A stretch of 64,000 bases of DNA from Nitrospira sp. (GCA_022226935.1 CP092081.1:1571332-1635331), one strand, 5' to 3'; shown: positions 36,189 through 44,975, counted from the first letter of the stretch. The notes: generated by a model from the sequence alone, not told the origin. Made by a program: numbers and translations.

Positions 36189-36232
36189 GATTGATGAAGT
36201 TTCGCCTCGTGCTTTCACGGTTAATTGTAAAG

Positions 36233-36796
36233 TCAGAAACAGTCTACGGTCCGGCTTGTCTGCGTACACTTCAGCGCGGTTCCATTCGGGCCGTAGGCGG
36301 TGAAGTTATGGACAGGATTCTGATAGCTCGGCTCTCCATAGGTCACAGGAGCCTGTATCTCCGCTGATCGCTCGGCCTGATATTGGTTGAGGTCGAGTCG
36401 TTCCTGCAGATAGGCATCGGCTTGAACCTTCTCGGCTCCATACGATGACGTAGAAGTCCAAGAGTTAGCGCCGTTCGCCGTCAGTTCTTCTAGTGAGAGA
36501 TCCACAGCGAAGACCACAGAAGGAACCGCCACGCAGAGCACAAGGCACGTTACTAACAGCGCTAGCTCCATTTCCTTCCAGACCTTCACCAGCCTTCGGA
36601 ATAGCGGGCTTCCTTCTCCCCGGTTAAACGCTTCCATCATGAGGCCTTCCATCTCTGGGCCTACGTCGCCTTTGTCGGCGGCTTCCTTCATGGCCTCTCG
36701 GTTGGGTGACATGCTCATGAGAAGAGTTCCTAGCTCATAAGCAATCTCTTCGGCCTTTCCCTGGTGTCGTTCCGCTCGTTCTTCTGTGGTCTCCAT
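36233..36796 (-). CDS. Single-TM protein of unknown function, element 1
   Basis: 187 residues with an acidic N-terminal half (METTEERAERHQGKAEEIAY), a TM helix near 77-98 (LALLVTCLVLCVAVPSVVFAV) and a Ser/Tyr/Gln-rich C-terminal half ending in CTQTSRTVDCF, where two Cys might form a disulfide outside the membrane. AGGAG precedes the start. No homologue recognised. Confidence 0.55.
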   Translation of the reverse strand: METTEERAERHQGKAEEIAYELGTLLMSMSPNREAMKEAADKGDVGPEMEGLMMEAFNRGEGSPLFRRLVKVWKEMELALLVTCLVLCVAVPSVVFAVDLSLEELTANGANSWTSTSSYGAEKVQADAYLQERLDLNQYQAERSAEIQAPVTYGEPSYQNPVHNFTAYGPNGTALKCTQTSRTVDCF

Positions 36797-36828
36797 GGTG
36801 TCTCTCCTCTCGTAGGTTGATGGTGGCG

Positions 36829-37122
36829 CTAGTAGAGTGGTCGCTTGATTCCCTTGGCCTGCTCCTCTGTACTCACAGCTTCGTTGATTGAGGTCAGTCG
36901 TTCGAACACATCCGCCAGACCTTGAAAGATCGCGGAGCCTTGCCCCTCCTTTGCAAGCTGGCGCATTCGAGGAAGAGCTATCCGCACATCCGGCGAACGC
37001 ATGAGCGCCGGTTCAGGACAGAAGTACCCCATGGACACGAAGACGAAGGATAAGGCGCGGTCGAGTTGATGGGCGGGAATGGGGCCTCTGGTTGGCATGA
37101 GATGGGCGCTACTCTCTTCCAT
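36829..37122 (-). CDS. Small protein of unknown function, element 1
   Basis: 97 residues from ATG 37122, which has GGAGGA 7 nt upstream; a longer frame begins at 37158 without support. It has a mixed helical pattern with a conserved-looking ALSFVFVSMGYFCPEPALM segment. It heads the minus-strand pair with 36233-36796 and lies beside the TTGCA repeat region. Confidence 0.5.
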   Translation of the reverse strand: MEESSAHLMPTRGPIPAHQLDRALSFVFVSMGYFCPEPALMRSPDVRIALPRMRQLAKEGQGSAIFQGLADVFERLTSINEAVSTEEQAKGIKRPLY

Positions 37123-37213
37123 GGCGTTGTCCTCCGGGTGGTCTAAGTGACGTGTCATGGAGGAAGTATTGACCAGAGCGGAAACACAGTCAAGTAGTGT
37201 AGCTTAGGTAACT

Positions 37214-37314
37214 ATTGCACCTATGCAAGTCTTGCAACCATGCAAGGCTGAGAATCAACGAAAGGCCGCGTGAAGGCTGAACACTAGCCTTGCAACGCTG
37301 CAACTCTTGCACGG
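37214..37314. repeat. Cluster of TTGCA/TGCAA motifs, iteron- or operator-like
   Basis: Within 100 bp there are ATTGCACCTATGCAA, CTTGCAACCATGCAAG, AGCCTTGCAACGCTGCAA and CTCTTGCAC. TGCAAGGCT (37241-37249) and AGCCTTGCA (37286-37294) form a perfect 9-bp inverted repeat. An A/T tract (aaaaatttattttt) follows at 37325. Around it, 37123-37582 holds no convincing gene. Such clusters serve as replication origins or repressor sites. Confidence 0.5.
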
Positions 37315-37582
37315 AGTCAGCTTGAAAAATTTATTTTTGAGGGGACGGCGGCTAGTAGGCTTTTCCTGAGAGCCTCTATTGCGGCCCTAACTAGATACAT
37401 AGTTATGCCTACCATTAGGGGCACAATGGATTCGTCTTTCGACAGGCGCGAACGCCAGCCGGAATGCCCTCCAAACCGAACAAGACGGGCTCAGGTTCAA
37501 CGATGGACGCGGGGCCGGATGGGGCGCAAGGCGTGGCTGTCTCTCCTGGACAGCTTTAACGCCTCGTTCTATGACTCTGCTC

Positions 37583-37795
37583 TTAAACCGGCCTTCCCCA
37601 CCACCAAGGCCGATCTTCGGAACTCGGAGGACCGGCGACTGTTACAAGCTCCTTAATGGTCGGTTCATGGTCCGGCTTCTCCGGACGATGTTCTAGGACG
37701 TAGTCAATCAATCCTTCATTCCATCGCCTAATGGTTCTGGGCTTCAGGGTGAATGCGGTACGGCTGGTCTGTGTTGTGGCTACAATTCGTTTCAC
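37583..37795 (-). CDS. Possible small protein, element 1
   Basis: A 70-codon frame from GTG 37795 (MKRIVATTQTSRTAFTLKPR). It has helix-turn-helix-like character in FTLKPRTIRRWNEGLIDYVL but no clear family. GGAGGGA lies rather far upstream and fits better an overlapping 25-codon ATG frame, so the call is weak. An opposing frame at 37405-37656 is rejected. Confidence 0.3.
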   Translation of the reverse strand: MKRIVATTQTSRTAFTLKPRTIRRWNEGLIDYVLEHRPEKPDHEPTIKELVTVAGPPSSEDRPWWWGRPV

Positions 37796-37988
37796 TGTAC
37801 TTCATGTCTTTTCTCCCTCCAGAGAATGAGTGATAGGAAATGACCTTCTCAAAACTGAACCCAAATCTTCATTTTGACGGCCTTTTTTGAGGTGGCGTTT
37901 GGCTCAGGATCAACGAGAGGCGGCAACCCTAGGAAAGGCTAGGGTTACCACCTTCAATCGTTCCTAGGGCATTTGCGGGTAGGCGGTC

Positions 37989-38216
37989 TTACTGGATTGG
38001 CAACGAGCCGTCAGTCGGCTGAATAACAGGGGACTGAGAGACGGCGTAATCTCGGCGCACAGTGCCATCCGAGTACGCAATTGTGGAGACGCCAGTCGTT
38101 TCCGTCCGGCTCAGCTCATGCCGCTCTTTGTTCGGGGATAAGGCGGAGTCGATCATTTCCGGCTTCGGCTTGTTTTCAAAGGCGGCGATTTCTTCGGTTG
38201 TTGGTAAGTGGATCAA
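37989..38216 (-). CDS. Small hypothetical protein, element 1
   Basis: 75 residues, Pro/Glu/Thr-rich (MIHLPTTEEIAAFENKPKPE), probably poorly structured. It follows the 235-residue gene by 13 bp on the same strand, with GGAGACG upstream, and belongs to the minus-strand unknown-gene group. No function can be proposed. Confidence 0.45.
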   Translation of the reverse strand: MIHLPTTEEIAAFENKPKPEMIDSALSPNKERHELSRTETTGVSTIAYSDGTVRRDYAVSQSPVIQPTDGSLPIQ

Positions 38217-38229
38217 GGTAACGTCTCCT

Positions 38230-38937
38230 CTATGCCATCATGGGTGCAGGTGCGCCGTTGTCGTCGTCGTTGAAGATGTCCTCATCTGAAATGCCGTGCT
38301 CACCCTGCTCTCCGGGGTCTTCTTGCCCCAGGGATTCGAAGTAGGCGCGTCGAGCGGCGGAACGGGCGGCGTCTTGAGCTTCAGTCTTGGCCTGTGCCTT
38401 ACGGTCTGCCCTGAGATTGTCGCGAGCTTGGGCCACTGCATCCCCATCCATCTGGAACCGGACAGGCGTGGTGTCGTTCGTCCGATCAACTGCGCGGTGT
38501 CCTACTGCGTTCTGAATTTCTTCTTCATGGGCTCGGATAAAGTCTTCGACCTCTCGCCGATAGCTAGGAGACTTTTCGTAGCGTGGATCTGCAAACATTT
38601 GCTGGATGCGCTCGGCGTAAATAGCTTGATCCTCGGCGGCACGAGCGGCGGCTTTATTTGACATCGCTCTTTCAAGCGCTCCTGCTCCAATCTGGATACC
38701 GCTACCTACTGTCCCCGGCGCATGCTCTTCGCTGTTCTTAAGCATAATGGCGACGGCGTCACGCCAATCCGGGTCAGACTCGTAGCGAGCATCTCTAAAC
38801 GCCGCCTGGACTTCTGCTTGGCTGTTGAACGCGTACTTGCCCCAGTCGGCTTCAGCGCCAAGGTAACGATTCATACGCTTCCCCGGTTCGGTTTCTTTTC
38901 TGTCGTCCTGTCCAATCATGTATCGCTGAAATGACAT
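38230..38937 (-). CDS. Hypothetical protein with an internal repeat, element 1
   Basis: 235 residues, highly charged and helical. Two related segments stand out: VQAAFRDARYESDPDWRDAV and IQQMFADPRYEKSPSYRREV, about 65 residues apart, so a short motif (F-x-D-x-RY-E-x-x-P/D-x-[WY]-R) is duplicated. The C-terminus is Ala/Arg/Gln-rich, then acidic. AAAGGA supports the start. A virion-assembly or scaffold role would suit its position near the gp14-like gene but is only a guess. Confidence 0.55.
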   Translation of the reverse strand: MSFQRYMIGQDDRKETEPGKRMNRYLGAEADWGKYAFNSQAEVQAAFRDARYESDPDWRDAVAIMLKNSEEHAPGTVGSGIQIGAGALERAMSNKAAARAAEDQAIYAERIQQMFADPRYEKSPSYRREVEDFIRAHEEEIQNAVGHRAVDRTNDTTPVRFQMDGDAVAQARDNLRADRKAQAKTEAQDAARSAARRAYFESLGQEDPGEQGEHGISDEDIFNDDDNGAPAPMMA

Positions 38938-39135
38938 TTATTTGGATTCCTTTCTGTTCATCTGATTTGAAATGTGGTGAGACCAGGCTTGAAAGCCCGC
39001 GTCTTGAGTCGTGCTGAAGCAAGCCCATCCGCGGCAGGCACACACGGCGCTTGAGAGGTCATGCGGGCGAAGGACGGTGACGGCCTTGCTTCGATCTTCA
39101 AAGCGGTAAGAACATTTCGGTTTGATTGTTTGCAT
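38938..39135 (-). CDS. Small Cys-containing protein, element 1
   Basis: 65 residues. CSYRFEDRSKAVTVLRPHD and CACRGWACF give Cys spacing compatible with a small zinc site, possibly a zinc finger. It ends immediately before the start of the 235-residue gene. The ribosome site AAAGG is moderate. No family recognised. Confidence 0.42.
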   Translation of the reverse strand: MQTIKPKCSYRFEDRSKAVTVLRPHDLSSAVCACRGWACFSTTQDAGFQAWSHHISNQMNRKESK

Positions 39136-39235
39136 TGAGAGAGACCTTTACTGCTTGGGACGAACCAGTCCCACCAAGGCCAACGGAATTGTTGACCTCG
39201 ATATGACGGCTCTATGAAGGGAACGGGAGAAGGGG

Positions 39236-39868
39236 CTACTTAGTCGCGGGCGGCTTCTGAAGCAAGGGGTTTACGAATGCCCCAGTTTGGATGCCTGTAT
39301 TCAGGCCTGCCTGAGCGACACTAAAAAGAGGTCCAAACCAATCGGTGGGCTTAACCGGGTTCTTTTGATAGGGCTTTACCGCATTGGCTCTGTTTTCGTA
39401 CTCCGTGCGGTAGGCGTCGATCATGCGACTATGTTGATAGCTAGAATTCTCCTGGTTCAATCCTAGCCGCGCCTTCGTTTGCTCGACCTGATAGCGGTAG
39501 TCTTGTTGGATGTCCGCCAGAGTTTGGCCAGCTACTCCGCTTTCCGCTGCGGTGACTTTTGCTGTTGCTCCGGCAGCACGTTCGTTGCGGTCAAGATCGT
39601 GCTGCTTTTCCGCTAAGGCCTGCTTCTCTTGGCTATCTGCAAGGATTTCATCTTCCACCTTTTGGAGATAGTCAGCAGTAGCCCGCTTCCTGTTTTCGTG
39701 AATTTGTTCGTCTACAGCTTCCGCTCGCTGTTGTTCAACCTGACTGGCCGCTTCATTTTGCTGGTGTTGCCCATAGATCGACGCTCCCGCGCCCATCGCC
39801 GCTACACCCATTGAGGCGGCGGTGAGTGAGACCGGCTCGCAGCTCAGGTATCTGTGTTCGTGTCGCAT
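39236..39868 (-). CDS. T7 gp14-like internal virion (core) protein
   Basis: 210 residues. Following a short leader, CEPVSLTAASMGVAAMGAGAS is a hydrophobic start, then YGQHQQNEAASQ begins a long helix. AAESGVAGQTLADIQQDYRY is the middle segment typical of podovirus internal core proteins, and a hydrophobic end (WFGPLFSVAQAGLNTG) closes it. In T7 this class is ejected into the host membrane at infection to help build the DNA channel. AAGGAG lies 9 nt before ATG 39868. It is the only phage-structure-like gene recognised in the element. Confidence 0.65.
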   Translation of the reverse strand: MRHEHRYLSCEPVSLTAASMGVAAMGAGASIYGQHQQNEAASQVEQQRAEAVDEQIHENRKRATADYLQKVEDEILADSQEKQALAEKQHDLDRNERAAGATAKVTAAESGVAGQTLADIQQDYRYQVEQTKARLGLNQENSSYQHSRMIDAYRTEYENRANAVKPYQKNPVKPTDWFGPLFSVAQAGLNTGIQTGAFVNPLLQKPPATK

Positions 39869-39874
39869 CGGCGG

Positions 39875-40114
39875 TTACTCCTTCGCGAGGGCCGGGGCTT
39901 CTGCTTCGACCGGCTCAACGGACGGATGCAGACCTAGCGAAATTGATGCAAAGCAGATGAGATGGGAGAATTCAGAGCGGCCAAGACTCCGTAATCTGTC
40001 GGCCAGTTCTGCAAAGTCTGACACATCGGCTAGCCCGAGTTTAGAATCAAGCTCGATAAGGCCGGTGACAATGTCGGTAGCGAGGGTGTTTTGCGAAACA
40101 GTATGACGATGCAT
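39875..40114 (-). CDS. Small helical protein, element 1
   Basis: 79 residues from ATG 40114 with AAAGGAG upstream. A single amphipathic region (TDIVTGLIELDSKLGLADVS) suggests a small helical bundle. It lies 6 bp upstream of the gp14-like gene, so they are probably co-translated. No family recognised. Confidence 0.48.
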   Translation of the reverse strand: MHRHTVSQNTLATDIVTGLIELDSKLGLADVSDFAELADRLRSLGRSEFSHLICFASISLGLHPSVEPVEAEAPALAKE

Positions 40115-40158
40115 TTAAGGGGCTCCTTTGTTGTGTGATGGTTGATGGGACTGTGGGA

Positions 40159-40437
40159 CTACTTACTTGCAAGTGGGCTCGAATGTCGGTGGGTCTTGGC
40201 GCGAAGCTGTGCGGCATGTGCGTTGATTGCTGAACGCACTGCCTCCGCTCCGCTAACGGCTCGTTTCTCCGTTGTCTGGTAGAATCTCTGGATAAAGGCA
40301 AGGCGGTCCATGTCTTCATTGCTTAGGCGAACGGGGCGATAGTTTGAACGGGTGACACGCTTGCAGCTCTTTGAGGGGTCGTGTTCTCTGAGGCGTGGGC
40401 GAGGGGCGGAAAGGTCAGTCACAGTTGGGATCGACAT
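40159..40437 (-). CDS. Small basic protein, element 1
   Basis: 92 residues with AAGGAG upstream. RSNYRPVRLSNEDMDRLAFI followed by AVSGAEAVRSAINAHAAQLRA resembles a ribbon-helix-helix DNA-binding pattern, but the match is loose. It begins the minus-strand run and sits beside an A+T-rich divergent intergenic region, as a regulator might. Confidence 0.48.
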   Translation of the reverse strand: MSIPTVTDLSAPRPRLREHDPSKSCKRVTRSNYRPVRLSNEDMDRLAFIQRFYQTTEKRAVSGAEAVRSAINAHAAQLRAKTHRHSSPLASK

Positions 40438-40698
40438 GATGAAAGCTCCTTAAGTTGAGAATGAGGTTACAAAAGACAAAAATGCTCTGTGACAGCAGAA
40501 AAATGTTTTGTATTCATACTAATCATGAGATAATAATTAGCGTTTAACGTCAATATCTTATGATATAAATATGGTACATGATAATTACTTTATTATTTAA
40601 TATGTTATGATTCGGTGTCATTAATGCCAACGATGCTCCTGGCGAACTAATCAAACTGGTTGTGCATAAATGGTCTGTGAAGAGGGAGGTCTACGTCT
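40438..40698. other. A+T-rich divergent intergenic region
   Basis: About 110 bp (40505-40615) are strongly A+T-rich, with several short palindromic pieces such as cttatgatataaat and catgataattac. It separates divergent genes 40437 and 40699 and probably holds promoters for both. It might also be an origin; no clean iterons were found. Confidence 0.45.
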
Positions 40699-41475
40699 GT
40701 GTTTAAGATGAGGCCAAAGCCAAAGGAAACGTATCTTGCCCGACTTAAGCGGCAATACCCGAGCCATGAAGGATTGGCGGAAGCTGTCGCCGCATACCAG
40801 GGGCACACTCACCTCTTAGAAATGGACGCGGATGAAGCGGAAGAGGCGATTCGTTGGGCTGAATTGGAGCGATTCGGCGCTGATCGGCGTGCTGAGGCGG
40901 GACAAGTCAAGGATGGAAGACTACTTGGATCTGTGCCGGACCAGACCAAAACTCTTCCGAAGTGGAAGCGATGGCAAAAATCCAGCGTGAACGCACGGAA
41001 GCGGGTCTATAAACGTGCGGATGCCGACATTGATGATCTCATCAACCAAGATATTGGCGGCAAACCCAGGCGAATGGGGATGGTTAGAGGACAGGGCAAT
41101 GGACACACCTTTAGACCACTAAACCCAAGATACTGGACGCGGAAAGAACTCTATAACCGCGTACGATGGCTTCGCGGCGAAATCACCCGCCTCATTATGA
41201 ATGAAGATCCGAACAAGAAAAGGGACCTGTCGTTTCGACAATCGCAATTACGGACTTATCAAAAAATTCGAATGGAGCGGGACGCAGAACTTAGTGAGAT
41301 GGCGCGGCAGAAGCACAATGATAAGCGACGAGCTAAGCGAGCCAGGGAGAAACTGAAAGCGCAAAAGGCCAAAGAAAAGACCTGGATTGAAAAGAAGAAG
41401 GCCGAACGACTTGCGCGCCGTACTGAGCGTGAAGCAACAATAGCGACGAGGAAGAAGACCAGCAAGAAAGATTGA
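40699..41475 (+). CDS. Highly basic protein of unknown function, element 1
   Basis: 258 residues. An N-terminal globular part (LARLKRQYPSHEGLAEAVAA, then EEAIRWAELERFGADRR) is followed by a very basic C-terminal helix (KRRAKRAREKLKAQKAKEK), suited to binding nucleic acid. GGGAGG precedes the GTG start. It is the only plus-strand gene in the middle of the element, convergent with the next. No family recognised. Confidence 0.5.
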   Translation: MFKMRPKPKETYLARLKRQYPSHEGLAEAVAAYQGHTHLLEMDADEAEEAIRWAELERFGADRRAEAGQVKDGRLLGSVPDQTKTLPKWKRWQKSSVNARKRVYKRADADIDDLINQDIGGKPRRMGMVRGQGNGHTFRPLNPRYWTRKELYNRVRWLRGEITRLIMNEDPNKKRDLSFRQSQLRTYQKIRMERDAELSEMARQKHNDKRRAKRAREKLKAQKAKEKTWIEKKKAERLARRTEREATIATRKKTSKKD

Positions 41476-41522
41476 TGCTGCTCCTTGCTGGTCTTTGGTG
41501 TCGCTCGCTACCTTTGTCCTTT

Positions 41523-42077
41523 CTATTGCTTAGAAGAGCCCGACACATACCCTCTCTTTATCGCGTCTTCAATATCCAGATACCTTCCCGGCTCATACGG
41601 CCTCATTCCGGTTTGTTCCTCATGCTCTCGCCGTTGTCGGTCCTCTTTGGCCCATGCCTCGCTCTCTTGCTTCGCCTTTTTCACTTTCTCAGCATGTGCG
41701 GCGGTATCACGTTGAACTGCAGCAAAGAACTTCGCGTCCTCCTCTGATTCCCGTTCACGCCTGGTCATTGGTCTGAACTGCACCACGCGGTAACCTTCCC
41801 ATCGCTCCCATGGTTTCAGCGTACGGTATCGTAGGCCGTTTGGGGCTGAGGCATCGTGAACGGGGACGCTTGGTACATTCTGAGCTTCCTCTGTGGGAGA
41901 CGACTGAGAAAGGGGCGGCTGAGACTCCGCCGTCCGGGTGGCCTTACGCTTGGCCTTACCGTTGCCCTTAGGCGCGGCCTTGCGCTCAGCCTTTGCTGAG
42001 CCTTCATTGAGATGCTGCTCAATCTTCTGCTTTCGCTGTTGTCTTTCTAGTTCGGTACGGTCACTGGCAATCGACAT
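41523..42077 (-). CDS. Charged low-complexity protein, element 1
   Basis: 184 residues from ATG 42077 (AAGGAG upstream); a longer frame to 42203 overlaps the upstream gene and is less likely. Lys/Ala/Glu/Ser-rich first half (KAERKAAPKGNGKAKRKATR), then RYRTLKPWERWEGYRVVQF, a compact segment, and a charged helix. No family recognised. Confidence 0.45.
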   Translation of the reverse strand: MSIASDRTELERQQRKQKIEQHLNEGSAKAERKAAPKGNGKAKRKATRTAESQPPLSQSSPTEEAQNVPSVPVHDASAPNGLRYRTLKPWERWEGYRVVQFRPMTRRERESEEDAKFFAAVQRDTAAHAEKVKKAKQESEAWAKEDRQRREHEEQTGMRPYEPGRYLDIEDAIKRGYVSGSSKQ

Positions 42078-42091
42078 GGTCTTAGGTCTCC

Positions 42092-42973
42092 TTATGGCTT
42101 TGAATCTTTCTGTTTTTTCGGCGCTGGTTTCCCCTTCCATCGGCATGGATGACCGGGACGACGCCAGGTAGGGGTTAGAGTTTTGTTCTGCATCGTTTCC
42201 CATCGAACGTCTTGCGGGTAGACGCGGCTTGCAACAAGCGTAAGGATGGCCTTATCTCGCGCCTTACTGTCTTCGGAAAGGTAGCGGAGGAACGGGTCAA
42301 GGTAGTCGTCTAGCCGTTTCGCAATCCATCTCCCTTGGAGCTTCGGGCGAGACTTGTAGAACTCTTTCCGACTCAACCAGGCTGGACGCTTCCCACGCCC
42401 TCTAGAGATAAGGCGAAGCACAGCCTTGACCTGCATCGCTCGGCGGAACGCTTCACGGTGCTGAAGCGGTAACTCAGGCCCTTCGATCTGACAAGCAAGG
42501 CGCGTCCCAAGGATCGAACACAGTACCGCTAAGGCGGCTTGAAGACCTAAAGGCCAGCGTGTGAGCGTGGCTCTCAGGAGGGCTTGAGCCTTACGCTTGG
42601 AGTTAATGCGCCTTCGGTTCAGGTCGGTGAAGACGATCTTTTCGCAATGGTTGCGGAGAAAGGTATCGAGTTCGATAAGGGTTTGGAGGAGCCGTAAGGC
42701 ATTCGCTGAGGGCTTCTTTTTCTTGTTGGTGGATTGAGCTTGGCGGATGAGGGTCTTGCAATAGACTAAGCTTCCTTGGATGTAAGGTGTTCGCAGCCGG
42801 GAGGAGAGAGGGTGCTCGGCTAACGCGGTGCCTTGGCTGAGCCTTCGGTTTAGGTGCGTACGACAGACGCCATGGAATGGAACCACAGGTCGTCTACAAC
42901 CGAAAACGGCAGAGCACACCTTATAGGGTCGGCCACAAATCGTCCTAATACGGACTTGTTTGCTCGAAATCAT
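42092..42973 (-). CDS. Basic protein with an N-terminal Cys cluster, element 1
   Basis: 293 residues. The N-terminus holds Cys/His in CGRPYKVCSAVFGCRRPVVP and GVCRTHLNRR, a possible zinc site. The rest is basic and helical. Position next to the resolvase suggests an element maintenance role, but no family match supports this. The start has a weak ribosome site. Confidence 0.5.
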   Translation of the reverse strand: MISSKQVRIRTICGRPYKVCSAVFGCRRPVVPFHGVCRTHLNRRLSQGTALAEHPLSSRLRTPYIQGSLVYCKTLIRQAQSTNKKKKPSANALRLLQTLIELDTFLRNHCEKIVFTDLNRRRINSKRKAQALLRATLTRWPLGLQAALAVLCSILGTRLACQIEGPELPLQHREAFRRAMQVKAVLRLISRGRGKRPAWLSRKEFYKSRPKLQGRWIAKRLDDYLDPFLRYLSEDSKARDKAILTLVASRVYPQDVRWETMQNKTLTPTWRRPGHPCRWKGKPAPKKQKDSKP

Positions 42974-43115
42974 TTATAGGTCCCCGTTAGCCACACAAAG
43001 CGCGGCGGATTGGATGAAGGTTGAAAGTATTCCGGGATCGGTTGCGGATTGGTCGAGAGGAAGGGACAGCAAAGGCCAGCCGGAAGGCTCCGGCCAGCCC
43101 TGAGATGAAGACGGT

Positions 43116-43712
43116 CTAGGCCTTGACCATCCGGGACACGGTACCTACGCCGATGCCTACGGTCTTCGCTATCTTGATGATGCCTTGTCCCTTAGCGCGG
43201 AGGGCAAGAACCTTCTTTTCAATGTCCCCGTTCAACATGGGCCTTCCTAGGACCTTCCCTTGTGCCACGGCTCGCTTGAGACCGGCTTTCACACGCTCTT
43301 GAATCATCGCTCGCTCGAACTCTCCGAAGACACCTAGCATTGAAAACATGGCGCGGCCTGCTGGTGTCGTGGTGTCGATACCTTGCTGATGAAGGTAGAG
43401 GTCAACCTTCTTCGCGTGGAGTTCGTTCAAGAAGCTGATGAGATGCTGAAGGCTCCGCCCTAACCGATCAACAGACCAGGCCGCGACAAGGTCAAACTCC
43501 TTGCGGGCTACTCCGTTGAGGATGGCGTTGAATTGAGGCCGTTCGCTGCGTCCTTTGGCTCCGCTGATGCCTCTATCGGTGTATTCTCCGACTATCTCCC
43601 ATCCATGCCGCTCAGCCACAGCGCGAAGCTCCTGAAGCTGATTCTCTACGCTCTGTCCGTCAGTTGAGACACGTGCATACAAGGCTACTCGCTTGGCGGC
43701 TGTGGTGGTCAT
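43116..43712 (-). CDS. Serine recombinase (resolvase/invertase family)
   Basis: 198 residues. The catalytic Ser16 lies in YARVSTDGQ; YTDRGISGAKGRSERPQF and AWSVDRLGRSLQHLISFL are typical of the resolvase domain. A C-terminal HTH (GQGIIKIAKTVGIGVGTVSRMVK) completes a Tn3/Hin-type small recombinase. AGGAGG supports the start. It could resolve element dimers or invert a segment; no paired recombination site was identified. Confidence 0.92.
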   Translation of the reverse strand: MTTTAAKRVALYARVSTDGQSVENQLQELRAVAERHGWEIVGEYTDRGISGAKGRSERPQFNAILNGVARKEFDLVAAWSVDRLGRSLQHLISFLNELHAKKVDLYLHQQGIDTTTPAGRAMFSMLGVFGEFERAMIQERVKAGLKRAVAQGKVLGRPMLNGDIEKKVLALRAKGQGIIKIAKTVGIGVGTVSRMVKA

Positions 43713-43931
43713 GGTCTACGCCTCCTCGTTTGTGATGCGTGGAGGATAGCAGGCAGATATACAGAAATCAAGTGTATATTGTATGGCTCAAGTCGAGAGA
43801 CTCGCTGTGAGAGATAACAGCAACTTAGAGCGAGCCAATTCAGAGAGGTTTTCTGTATAGGGCTTCCCTTGAATGAAACTCTAAGTTTTCCTAAGCTAGG
43901 GCGATGGATGTTCCAGAACAGGAGGGAATCT

Positions 43932-44135
43932 ATGAAGCTGGATCTATCGCTTGAAGAGGCCCGCGTGCTGGATATTGCCGTTGAATACATCAAGAGACAT
44001 AAGGATGTAGCCTCCAAGATATATGCAGGCTATGAGGATGATATGAAGACGATCAATGCGGTGGGAGGTACAATCCGCGCTGCGTACCTGAATGGGAAGC
44101 GAGAGCTAACCGAAAAGTGTGCTCCTCGCCCCTGA
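43932..44135 (+). CDS. Small protein of unknown function, element 1
   Basis: 67 residues from ATG 43932, fixed by AGGAGGGA. MKLDLSLEEARVLDIAVEYI forms an amphipathic helix; the whole looks like a small helical protein. It is divergent from the resolvase gene. Function unknown. Confidence 0.5.
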   Translation: MKLDLSLEEARVLDIAVEYIKRHKDVASKIYAGYEDDMKTINAVGGTIRAAYLNGKRELTEKCAPRP

Positions 44136-44327
44136 ACGTGTAACCATTCTTCGCGGCTGTGCCCGCGTGTGCGCGACTATTGACGCGCGGGCGCTCGCGT
44201 CCTTCTGTGCGCGTGTAGGCGTGTCCTATCTTCGCGCGAGGGGTACCGGGGGAAACTCCCTGTCCGCGCAATGCGTAAGGGATAACAAATTTTTGCGCAA
44301 ATTTAACAGGCACTACCCGCTAAGAAG

Positions 44328-44975
44328 TCATTCAGTGCTAATGCCTAGCATGTCTCGAAAAGACGTTTCGATCTTATTCCGCGCGAGTGCCGTGTCAAGC
44401 AGGATCTTTTGCGAGTACTCTTCAAAAGCTTGACGCTCCGCTCCCGAAAAGGAAGCTGGCGCGATTTCAGAATAGCGAGAATCGCTACATATCTGAATAA
44501 ATTCGAGGGCCAGTTTTTCAACTTGCTTGCTAAAGGCTTTGTCCAAGTATATGGAGTGTTCCAGGCAATATTTTGAGAAATCAATGCTCAGTGTTCTCGC
44601 ATGCAGAATCGCTACCTTAAAAGGTACCTTGTCTTCTTTTCCGAGCGCCAAGAAAATTGCTATGTGCGCATTACTTAGCTTTTTATATAGCTCCTCGATT
44701 ACTTCGGCCCGTTTTCTCTGTAGGTGTGTAAAGGTCTCTTGATGCTTGAACGATTCGAGCTGAAGTTTTGACCTAAACTCTTCTAGCTCTTTATGGAGTG
44801 CAGAGCGAACTTCTTCTAATTCCTTTTCCGTTCGAGATTTCAATGATGCCCGGTGATTTTCCAAATCTCTTGCTAGAAGCTGCTGCAATATCGAAGCGCC
44901 AAAATACTTCAATACTCCTCCTAAAATTCCGATGATCGCGAGGATTTGTAAAAAGATTTGGAGGATGTCGTTCAT
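44328..44975 (-). CDS. Membrane-anchored coiled-coil protein of unknown function
   Basis: 215 residues from ATG 44975. One TM helix at about 5-25 (LQIFLQILAIIGILGGVLKY) is followed by a long coiled coil (NHRASLKSRTEKELEEVRSA through FRSKLQLESFKHQETF) and a helical domain. Proteins of this plan recur in accessory regions, sometimes near defence genes, without known function. It is the last gene before the element 1/element 2 junction. A longer frame to 45062 has no supporting start. Confidence 0.55.
   Translation of the reverse strand: MNDILQIFLQILAIIGILGGVLKYFGASILQQLLARDLENHRASLKSRTEKELEEVRSALHKELEEFRSKLQLESFKHQETFTHLQRKRAEVIEELYKKLSNAHIAIFLALGKEDKVPFKVAILHARTLSIDFSKYCLEHSIYLDKAFSKQVEKLALEFIQICSDSRYSEIAPASFSGAERQAFEEYSQKILLDTALARNKIETSFRDMLGISTE

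Noticed and set aside
37405-37656. Plus-strand 83-codon frame near the TTGCA repeats
   Set aside because: Arg/Pro-rich composition, no ribosome site, and overlap with a minus-strand frame.
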